A stretch of DNA of 6,109 bases from Bacteroidales bacterium (lineage in GTDB: Bacteria; Bacteroidota; Bacteroidia; Bacteroidales; WRGA01): assembly GCA_031279795.1 (NCBI GenBank), contig JAITHZ010000109.1, forward strand, positions 1-6,109, written 5' to 3'. Made by a program: the position numbers and the translations under genes. Below are positions 1 through 4,827 of the stretch, piece by piece. The notes under the pieces are model-generated. The model saw only the letters and a program-made list of their open reading frames with translations, was not told where the DNA came from and ran no database searches. The stretch's first letter is position 1; every line of letters starts with the position of its first letter.

Positions 1-25
1 AGGATATTTTTATATTAAACGAAAA

Positions 26-430
26 ATGACAAACAGTGAAAGACAGGTATTGTTGGTAGCATCGGAAGCGGCAGTATTCATCGGAGCGAATTTTCAGTTC
101 ATGAACTTTGGTTGGGAATACACAAATGCCTTATACAGTGCAGGATGTGCAGGTGCAATGTATTATTTTTTAACCAATTCCTTCAAGCGGAAACGGTCGC
201 AAATAAAAAAACTGTACATTTACTTGATTATATCAGGAATCTTCATGGTTGCATCAGCTGCCGCAATGGTATTGAAAATGCGAATCGAAGACGACGCCCA
301 GGTAAGAGGCCAGAATGAAAAATATTGGATCATACCTTTAGTAATAGCGATAGCCATACAGGTATATGTCGTTTTTTCAATGCCCAACAGGTCGAAATCA
401 AAAACGCACAAGTATGAGGATTTTAACTAA
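26..430 (+). CDS. Small four-helix membrane protein, unknown function
   Basis: A 134-residue protein that I do not recognise. It reads as four hydrophobic stretches, at about residues 8-26, 33-51, 62-84 and 101-118. A very basic loop (KRKR, 54-57) follows the second stretch and an acidic-polar loop (about 87-99) follows the third. The tail after residue 119 is basic and hydrophilic. The positive-inside rule would put the KRKR loop and the C-terminal tail in the cytoplasm. There is no signal peptide beyond the first helix and no catalytic motif. The start is the ATG preceded by an A-rich run (ACGAAAAATG), as at other starts here, but the frame stays open to the left window edge, so a longer protein cannot be excluded. 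Its stop overlaps by 4 bp the stop of the opposing glycosyltransferase gene. Real gene: fairly sure. Function: unknown. Confidence 0.72.
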   Translation: MTNSERQVLLVASEAAVFIGANFQFMNFGWEYTNALYSAGCAGAMYYFLTNSFKRKRSQIKKLYIYLIISGIFMVASAAAMVLKMRIEDDAQVRGQNEKYWIIPLVIAIAIQVYVVFSMPNRSKSKTHKYEDFN

Positions 431-1668
431 TGCAATAGCCTGTACAGTTTAACTAACTCACTGGTTATAATTACTTTTTGTGGTAAAAGTTGCATTTTCG
501 AAAGAAGCGAAAAAGCGACAAAATGCACATTGGAAAGCGCAAAAAAATGAGTATGAGCAAAGTGCATATATTTAACAATCTGAAAAGCATTAAACCATAC
601 AAAAAAGCGTTTTCGAAAGCTCTTTAGCGACGCACAGTGCGCATTTATTTCAGGAAGTTTGGTCGCATATTCGCCCGAAAGTTGCAAAAAAGCAACAATA
701 CTTTCGGGCAATGTTGCAAACCAGTCGTTTAAACGACATAGATCAATTCGGTAAAGGTTATCAACAGAATCAAACAAGGCTTTTAGATCGCAAAATGCTT
801 CCACAGAAAAAGTTTTAAAACAACCATCATTCAGAATTTTCAAGACAGAAGGCCCCGTTCCGAAAACAACCCTTCTGGAAACTCGTATGGCAGGATATAC
901 CACTGTATCGTTTATTTTGACAATACCGCCCAAAGCAAAAACCTTATGCAGGAAATAAAAATCTTCACCGGCCTGTTTTTTATTCATTCCGCCAACTTTC
1001 ACATACGCATCCGCTCTGACAGCAAATGCAGAACCCATTGTAACATAAGGATATGGAAAGCAGGCATATTGCAATCCCAACGCATAGTAACGCAAATAAA
1101 GTTCATACAACATTCCTGCTTCATAAAGTTCTGTTTCATATTTGGAATCAGGTAGCAAATGCTCAAAATAAATAATTGCAGTATTAACCATTTTATTCGA
1201 AAAATATGCATATATTTTTTGCAAATAATTAGTTGCGACAATACAATCCGCATCTAAAGAAACCAGTATTCCAAAAGGATTTTCCAACACGTGAAACAGA
1301 CGAATCGCATAATCCATACCAACTTTACGGGCAAAGCCCGCCCCTGCTTCTTTCGCAGGAATATTATAAATTTTAATAATCTGGATATCAATATAATAAT
1401 CACAATTTTCAGCCATTTTCTTCAATAAAGAATAACTATGTTCATTTTGTTTAATCTGGCTATTCGCAGCATAATCCGGTGCATTAAGAACAACTACAAC
1501 AACAAGATTACAAGGCGGAGGCATGCAATTTAACAAACTTTGAACAGTTAAACAAACATTGGGTTCATCAAAGCAAGGAATAACAACCGCCATGCCAATT
1601 GACGAAAACTTCGATAGGGGAGGGGCATAACACATTTGCCTGCTCAAATACATATCAAATGAATCCAT
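427..1668 (-). CDS. Family 2 glycosyltransferase
   Basis: A GT-A fold glycosyltransferase of 413 residues with this start, probably transferring a sugar from a nucleotide-sugar donor to a surface glycan or lipid carrier at the cytoplasmic face. Donor and acceptor are not readable. Motifs seen: the nucleotide-binding strand VVIPCFDEP (28-36), a GAGFARKVGMD segment (109-119), the metal-binding DxD-type motif LDADC (138-142), GSAFAVRADAYVKVGGM (212-228), the acceptor-side catalytic AGEDFYF (233-239) and RVSRRVVFGTGP (262-273), which stands where other GT2 enzymes have Q/RxxRW. The C-terminal 130 residues are helical and rich in Phe and His, without a clear membrane helix. The frame is open to a GTG at 1773, adding 35 Phe/Leu/Ile-rich residues that would look like a membrane helix. 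I prefer the ATG at 1668 because a good promoter lies inside the extension and AT-rich promoter DNA translates into such residues. By hand count the gene is more AT-rich than its neighbours. Family: sure; start: likely. Confidence 0.9.
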   Translation of the reverse strand: MDSFDMYLSRQMCYAPPLSKFSSIGMAVVIPCFDEPNVCLTVQSLLNCMPPPCNLVVVVVLNAPDYAANSQIKQNEHSYSLLKKMAENCDYYIDIQIIKIYNIPAKEAGAGFARKVGMDYAIRLFHVLENPFGILVSLDADCIVATNYLQKIYAYFSNKMVNTAIIYFEHLLPDSKYETELYEAGMLYELYLRYYALGLQYACFPYPYVTMGSAFAVRADAYVKVGGMNKKQAGEDFYFLHKVFALGGIVKINDTVVYPAIRVSRRVVFGTGPSVLKILNDGCFKTFSVEAFCDLKALFDSVDNLYRIDLCRLNDWFATLPESIVAFLQLSGEYATKLPEINAHCASLKSFRKRFFVWFNAFQIVKYMHFAHTHFFALSNVHFVAFSLLSKMQLLPQKVIITSELVKLYRLLH

Positions 1669-1785
1669 AGATAAACGTATAAAAATCAGGGCAAAAGTAC
1701 GAAATACAAAATAAAATACAAGATTCCAAACAAATAAATTACTGAAATGAGCAAATAATTCAATAAAAATCACGATATTTGCAAC
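1669..1785. promoter_or_regulatory. Divergent intergenic region between glycosyltransferase and LysE genes
   Basis: With the ATG at 1668 taken as the glycosyltransferase start, this AT-rich stretch of 117 bp separates two divergent genes and should carry both promoters. The leftward one is clear (1692-1721). For the rightward gene the only TTTG is in GATATTTG (1774-1781), which fits TAnnTTTG in five of six fixed positions but has no TTG at the proper distance upstream. The rightward promoter is therefore uncertain. Confidence 0.45.
1692..1721 (-). promoter_or_regulatory. Bacteroidota-type promoter for the glycosyltransferase gene
   Basis: On the minus strand, TACTTTTG (1699 to 1692) is an exact match to the TAnnTTTG -7 element of the Bacteroidota primary sigma factor. 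It is preceded at 19 bp by TTG (1721 to 1719), the -33 element. Transcription would begin near 1688, giving a leader of about 20 nt before the ATG at 1668. This is nearly the same geometry as the promoter at 4206-4237. It lies inside the open frame that runs to GTG 1773, and so argues for the shorter protein. Assignment by consensus only. Confidence 0.62.
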
Positions 1786-2403
1786 ATGTTAAACGTAATC
1801 GTATATGGAATAACGATAGGCGTTATAGTATCCGCGCCACCAGGCCCTGTCGGGTTGTTATGCATCCAGCGCTCATTGAACAAAGGACGGTGGCATGGTT
1901 TTTTTACTGGAGTAGGCGCAGTGATGTCCGATTTACTGTATGCAATATTGGTAGGTATCGGCATGAGTTTTTTTATCGACTTCATAGAAACGCACAGCAT
2001 AGCATTGAAAGTTGGAGGCAGCATCATTCTAATGGGATTTGGCATCTATATTTTCCGAAGCAATCCGGTAAAAACCTTGAACAAAGCCAAATCTGCCGCC
2101 AACTATGCGCAGGACATCATCTCGTCCTTTTTCCTGACCATGTCTAACCCGCTCATTATCATCCTCTACATTGGTTTATTTGCACGCTTCAACTTTCTGT
2201 CAAACGAACTGCCACTGTACATACAAGTAATCGGTTATGCATTCATTGTTGTTGGAGCATTAACTTGGTGGTTTTTATTGACTTTACTAATAGGAAAAAT
2301 ACGGAATAAATTTAACATACGGGGAATATGGATTGTGAATCGAATATTAGGTGTCATTATTTTTCTGATTTCATTAGCAGGTTTGATTCTGACAATAACA
2401 TAA
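1786..2403 (+). CDS. LysE/RhtB-family amino acid exporter
   Basis: A 205-residue inner-membrane protein of the LysE/RhtB exporter superfamily, whose members expel amino acids or related small molecules using the proton gradient. The substrate cannot be told from sequence. The family signature is at the N-terminus: a first helix ending in APPGPVG (17-23), then IQRSLNKGRWHGFFTGVGAVMSD (27-49). A second conserved stretch, TMSNPLIIILYIGLF (118-132), contains the helix-breaking NP typical of the family. Hydrophobic stretches fall at about 3-23, 38-65, 73-91, 110-133, 145-170 and 181-204, giving the usual six helices, and the length is normal. The ATG is right for the family, with about 16 residues before APPGP. 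The gene lies 13 bp upstream of surE in the same direction, so the two are probably cotranscribed. Family: sure; substrate: unknown. Confidence 0.92.
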   Translation: MLNVIVYGITIGVIVSAPPGPVGLLCIQRSLNKGRWHGFFTGVGAVMSDLLYAILVGIGMSFFIDFIETHSIALKVGGSIILMGFGIYIFRSNPVKTLNKAKSAANYAQDIISSFFLTMSNPLIIILYIGLFARFNFLSNELPLYIQVIGYAFIVVGALTWWFLLTLLIGKIRNKFNIRGIWIVNRILGVIIFLISLAGLILTIT

Positions 2404-2416
2404 AAAGTAAAAAAAT

Positions 2417-3187
2417 ATGAATACAGAAAAAAGCTCCACAATATTATTATCGAATGACGACGGCGTTTTTTCCGAAGGAATTAAAGCCTTAATAAATGCA
2501 ATGCGTCCATTGGGAAATATTTTTGTGGTAGCACCAGATGGAGGTCGTTCAGGAATGGGATGTTCTGTAACATCCCAAATACCTGTTCGCGCCCAGCTCA
2601 TCCAATCAGAACCCAACCTGACAGTTTACACCTGCACTGGTACGCCTGTCGATTGCATAAAACTGGCGTTGGGAAATCTCATGCCGCAAAAACCGGATCT
2701 GATCGTGGCCGGCATCAATCACGGGAGCAACGAGTCCATCAACGTTCACTATTCTGGAACAATGGGCATTGCGATTGAAGGTGCGCTGAACAAAATTCCA
2801 TCTATTGGTTTTTCTCTCTGCAACTATTCGCCCGAGGCCGACTTTTCACAAGCCGCCCAATATGCCAACATCATTTCCCGAAAAATTCTGAAAATGAATT
2901 TTCCAGCAGGTATCTGCCTGAATGTCAATATACCAGACATTCAACATATAAAAGGAATAAAGATTTGTCGGCAATCGAATGGCGTCTGGTCGGAAGAATT
3001 TGAACAGCGTACCGACCCACACGGTTTTGCTTACTACTGGCTAACTGGCACTATGCAATATCCTGAGAAAGAATATATTGACACAGATAAATATGCCCTG
3101 GCCAACGGATATGTATCCATTGTTCCCTGCAAAATAGACGTCACCGCTCACGAACAGATTGAAACGTTCTCAAGATTATTTCTGTAA
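2417..3187 (+). CDS. surE: 5'/3'-nucleotidase SurE
   Basis: SurE is a cytoplasmic metal-dependent phosphatase that removes phosphate from nucleoside 5'- and 3'-monophosphates (family activity EC 3.1.3.5/3.1.3.6), linked to nucleotide balance and stationary-phase survival. All hallmarks are present in 256 residues, close to the usual length: LLSNDDG (10-16) with the two metal-binding aspartates D14 and D15, VVAPDGGRSG (37-46) with metal ligand S45, GTPVDCIKLAL (75-85), and PDLIVAGINHGSN (93-105) with N101, then YSGTMGIAIEGA (the SGT-x-EG block). These correspond to D8, D9, S39 and N92 of the E. coli enzyme. The start is fixed by an in-frame TAA at 2408 and the A-rich run before ATG 2417. It follows the LysE-family gene after 13 bp. 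Its last 12 bp overlap the end of the opposing nucleotidylyltransferase gene. In Bacteroides, surE is, as I remember, often next to lpxB, which is not here. Confidence 0.97.
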   Translation: MNTEKSSTILLSNDDGVFSEGIKALINAMRPLGNIFVVAPDGGRSGMGCSVTSQIPVRAQLIQSEPNLTVYTCTGTPVDCIKLALGNLMPQKPDLIVAGINHGSNESINVHYSGTMGIAIEGALNKIPSIGFSLCNYSPEADFSQAAQYANIISRKILKMNFPAGICLNVNIPDIQHIKGIKICRQSNGVWSEEFEQRTDPHGFAYYWLTGTMQYPEKEYIDTDKYALANGYVSIVPCKIDVTAHEQIETFSRLFL

Positions 3188-3913
3188 ACTCATGCATAAC
3201 AATTCGGCGGCAGGCAAATTTTCCGATTTTCCAACATCGACTAATTGCAAGTTCTCCGGACAAAAACCATAAATGGAAATTTTCGCTGCAACCGACAAAT
3301 AAAAATCAATAATAGAAAATTTATCCGGCCAGTTGTGCATGTATTCAAAAACAATCGGCGACATAACATGCACTCCCCCAAAAGCCATTTTCCGGTAAAT
3401 TTCCGAATTGACAGTTGCAAAAGGTGATTTTATTTCTCCTGAAACCACATTCATCCAACCAGCTAACCTGTCATCATCCATCAAAAAGTAACGTGTTGAT
3501 TTTCTATCATTTACCAATAACGAAGCAAGTGCATCCTTTCGTTTAAGATGTGAGAGGTAAAAGCCCTCCAAGTCAACATTTGAGATAATATCCACATTAT
3601 GAACGAGAAACGGTTTTCCATCATCAAAAAATCCGGCGACCTTTTTAATTCCTCCGCCCGTGTCAAGCAAATTTTGTTCGCGTGAGATTTCAATATTTAC
3701 ATTCAATCCCGCACATTCGTCCAAATATTCAATTATCAAGTCGGAAAAATGATGCACATTTATGACTATATCATTGAAGCCTGCTGCAAGCAATTTCCGG
3801 ATAATATGGTCCAAAAGCGGTTTCCCGCAGACAGGAAAAAGCGCTTTCGGTTTATTGTCAGTAAAAGGTTTCAGACGAGTACCCAAACCCGCTGCAAAAA
3901 TCATAGCTTTCAT
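3176..3913 (-). CDS. MurU/HddC-like sugar-1-phosphate nucleotidylyltransferase
   Basis: A 245-residue single-domain nucleotidylyltransferase that should join an NTP and a sugar 1-phosphate into an NDP-sugar plus pyrophosphate. The N-terminus carries the pyrophosphorylase signature AAGLGTRLKPFT (7-18) and the substrate-lysine motif KPKALFPVCGKPLL (21-34, K23). VINVHHFSDLI (50-60) and LDTGGGIKKV (82-91) resemble the MurU (MurNAc-1-P uridylyltransferase) and HddC (heptose-1-P guanylyltransferase) branch. D108 in HNVD and D226 in LVDVGKSENL (224-232) are the expected pair of metal-binding aspartates. No left-handed beta-helix domain follows, so it is not GlmU-like. In the cell-wall recycling route MurU works with the kinase AmgK, but no kinase gene is present in this window, so the sugar and base remain open. 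The ATG at 3913 starts exactly at the conserved MKAMIFAAG; ATG 3904 would cut into it. No convincing promoter was found upstream. Confidence 0.88.
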   Translation of the reverse strand: MKAMIFAAGLGTRLKPFTDNKPKALFPVCGKPLLDHIIRKLLAAGFNDIVINVHHFSDLIIEYLDECAGLNVNIEISREQNLLDTGGGIKKVAGFFDDGKPFLVHNVDIISNVDLEGFYLSHLKRKDALASLLVNDRKSTRYFLMDDDRLAGWMNVVSGEIKSPFATVNSEIYRKMAFGGVHVMSPIVFEYMHNWPDKFSIIDFYLSVAAKISIYGFCPENLQLVDVGKSENLPAAELLCMSLQK

Positions 3914-3934
3914 TATAAGATAATTAGTTTATAT

Positions 3935-3960
3935 GCTTCATCAAATATTTAAGATGATGC
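3935..3960. repeat. Inverted repeat upstream of the nucleotidylyltransferase gene
   Basis: GCTTCATC (3935-3942) and GATGATGC (3953-3960) pair at 7 of 8 positions around a 10-bp AT-only spacer that itself contains the palindrome AAATATTT. It sits 22-47 bp upstream of the leftward start codon, where an operator or a 5'-leader hairpin could be. It also overlaps the weak -7-like AATATTTG. Short dyads are common in AT-rich DNA, so function is uncertain. Confidence 0.4.
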
Positions 3961-4038
3961 TATAATGCTTATAATTACAGAATTTGTGCAGTCCATTTGT
4001 TCTATTTTTCAATGGTTTTCTAAATCTGCGAAGATATT

Positions 4039-4081
4039 TTTGGATTATATTCCCATTCTCAGCAAGCAAGCATTATCCAAA
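4039..4081. repeat. Imperfect inverted repeat in intergenic region
   Basis: TTTGGATTAT (4039-4048) and ATTATCCAAA (4072-4081) are inverted copies matching at 9 of 10 positions, separated by 23 bp. The site is roughly midway between the two divergent starts and is not followed by a T-run on either strand, so it is not a terminator. A chance match is possible. Confidence 0.3.
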
Positions 4082-4123
4082 CATCTTTTTATTCTAAGCA
4101 AATACCATACCCGAAATCATCTT

Positions 4124-4159
4124 TGACATTTTGTCGTTCTATTATAACAAAATTTGTCA
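4124..4159. repeat. Imperfect inverted repeat upstream of the efflux promoter
   Basis: TGACATTTTGT (4124-4134) and ACAAAATTTGTCA (4147-4159) are inverted copies apart from two extra T residues in the right arm; the spacer is 12 bp. The right end lies 46 bp before the -33 element of the promoter at 4206-4237, a position where an activator could bind. It could equally be a chance AT-rich dyad. Confidence 0.38.
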
Positions 4160-4199
4160 GGATATGAGAATAAAACGTCCAACATTCAACATTCAGCCA

Positions 4200-4238
4200 G
4201 CAAAATTTGGATTAATCTGGACGATTCAGTAATTTTGC
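4200..4238. repeat. Inverted repeat bracketing the efflux promoter, candidate operator
   Basis: GCAAAATT (4200-4207) and AATTTTGC (4231-4238) are perfect 8-bp inverted copies with 23 bp between them. The left arm runs into the -33 TTTG and the right arm covers most of the -7 TAATTTTG. A dimeric or tetrameric repressor, or a MerR-like regulator, could bind here, but part of the symmetry comes from the promoter consensus itself, so the evidence is modest. Confidence 0.35.
4206..4237 (+). promoter_or_regulatory. Bacteroidota-type promoter of the metal-efflux unit
   Basis: TTTG (4206-4209), a 20-bp spacer, then TAATTTTG (4230-4237): a full match to the TTTG / TAnnTTTG pattern of the Bacteroidota housekeeping sigma factor. 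The transcript should start near 4241, leaving a leader of about 19 nt before ATG 4260. No other promoter of this quality lies before the pump gene at 4828, so it probably drives both genes. Confidence 0.75.
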
Positions 4239-4259
4239 AACATGAATTAAGTTGAATTG

Positions 4260-4685
4260 ATGAAGCAATTTATTACTCTGATATTAAGCGTTTTGATGCT
4301 GACTGTTGCTATTCAGCCGACATTTGCTTTCCATTTCTGCGGAAGTGAGCTACATTCGTTCGGACTGTTGGACGATGACGAAGAAACGAATTGCTGCAAA
4401 ATACCAGGAAATGATAATCAAAACGAAAAAACAATTATTTTTCATCCAGTTACAAATTGCTGCACCACACAAACAATCTCAATCGCTACAGATATTTTCA
4501 GTATTTTTTCATGCGACTTAAAAACTGATATTCAGACAACTACAACTCCAACCTCCATTTACCCAGCCAGTTTACAGTCGGCAAATAGCTGCTGCTCCAT
4601 CATCCTGCATTGGCGTTATCCTCCCGACGGTTTCACAAAAAACAATGCCGACTTTCTTGCTATTTTCTGTACATTGTTGATTTAG
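4260..4685 (+). CDS. Secreted Cys-rich HYC_CC_PP family protein
   Basis: A small exported protein (141 residues) that I match to the HYC_CC_PP family, found in Bacteroidota beside CusA-type pumps. Its biochemical role is not established; metal sensing or delivery in the periplasm is an inference. Seen: a signal peptide (1-23, K2 then a hydrophobic core, likely cut after TFA) and, just behind it, the family's HYC-type motif as HFCG (25-28). Then come cysteine pairs NCC (44-46) and NCC (66-68), a third pair SCC (110-112), and the C-terminal YPPDG (120-124) followed by a hydrophobic end FLAIFCTLLI, as in family members ending in FLI. Nine cysteines and four histidines in all. No lipobox. Start: an in-frame TAA at 4248 leaves only TTG 4257 and ATG 4260; the ATG gives a normal signal peptide. 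A strong promoter lies 22 bp upstream, and the pump gene follows after 142 bp. Confidence 0.83.
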   Translation: MKQFITLILSVLMLTVAIQPTFAFHFCGSELHSFGLLDDDEETNCCKIPGNDNQNEKTIIFHPVTNCCTTQTISIATDIFSIFSCDLKTDIQTTTTPTSIYPASLQSANSCCSIILHWRYPPDGFTKNNADFLAIFCTLLI

Positions 4686-4827
4686 TTCCAGTTTTTTTAT
4701 TGGAAGGGAGGATGTTTTCATTCTCACACCATCGGCATTTCCAGTGTTAACATAACTGTTGGACGGAGTGTTGTTGAAAAACAGTAAATTACAAATAAAT
4801 CAAAAAAAGTAAATTAAAAATTAAATT
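4686..4827 (+). other. Spacer between HYC_CC_PP and pump genes
   Basis: A stretch of 142 bp with no gene. TTCCA/TGGAA (4686-4690, 4701-4705) could form a 5-bp hairpin with a T-rich loop, and ACTGTT/AACAGT another weak one, but neither is followed by a U-run, so no intrinsic terminator is supported. No TAnnTTTG promoter is present. The last 40 bp are very A-rich and end in AAATTAAATT before the pump ATG, the usual Bacteroidota translation-start context. Read-through from the upstream promoter is the simplest reading. Confidence 0.5.

Larger units (their letters stand above)
3914..4259. other. Gene-free region between divergent genes with several inverted repeats
   Basis: About 346 bp of AT-rich DNA separate the leftward nucleotidylyltransferase start from the rightward HYC_CC_PP start. 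I see no convincing coding frame and no tRNA or other recognisable RNA. It holds three imperfect inverted repeats (3935-3960, 4039-4081, 4124-4159), a tandem ACATTCA repeat near 4182-4196 and, at the right end, the promoter of the metal-efflux unit. No good promoter for the leftward gene was seen: the nearest match, AATATTTG on the minus strand (3949 to 3942), has one mismatch and no -33 partner. Confidence 0.6.

Noticed and set aside
1779..2147. Long open frame (+) overlapping the LysE-family gene in another frame
   Set aside because: The protein is rich in Arg/His/Trp with no motif, while the overlapping frame gives a clear LysE-family exporter; it is a shadow.
4123..4148. TTGACA ... TATAAC resembling a sigma-70 promoter
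   Set aside because: The spacing is only 14 bp, and the window otherwise shows the Bacteroidota promoter type, for which these boxes are not relevant.
4242..4250. Two-codon frame ATG-AAT-TAA in the leader of the HYC_CC_PP gene
   Set aside because: Probably chance in AT-rich DNA; no sign of attenuation structure around it.
4257..4259. TTG as start of the HYC_CC_PP gene
   Set aside because: An ATG follows immediately and gives a standard signal peptide; there is no ribosome-binding site favouring the TTG.
4686..4705. Hairpin TTCCA/TGGAA with T-run as terminator after the HYC_CC_PP gene
   Set aside because: The T-run is in the loop and not after the stem, and the stem is only 5 bp; it would not work as an intrinsic terminator.
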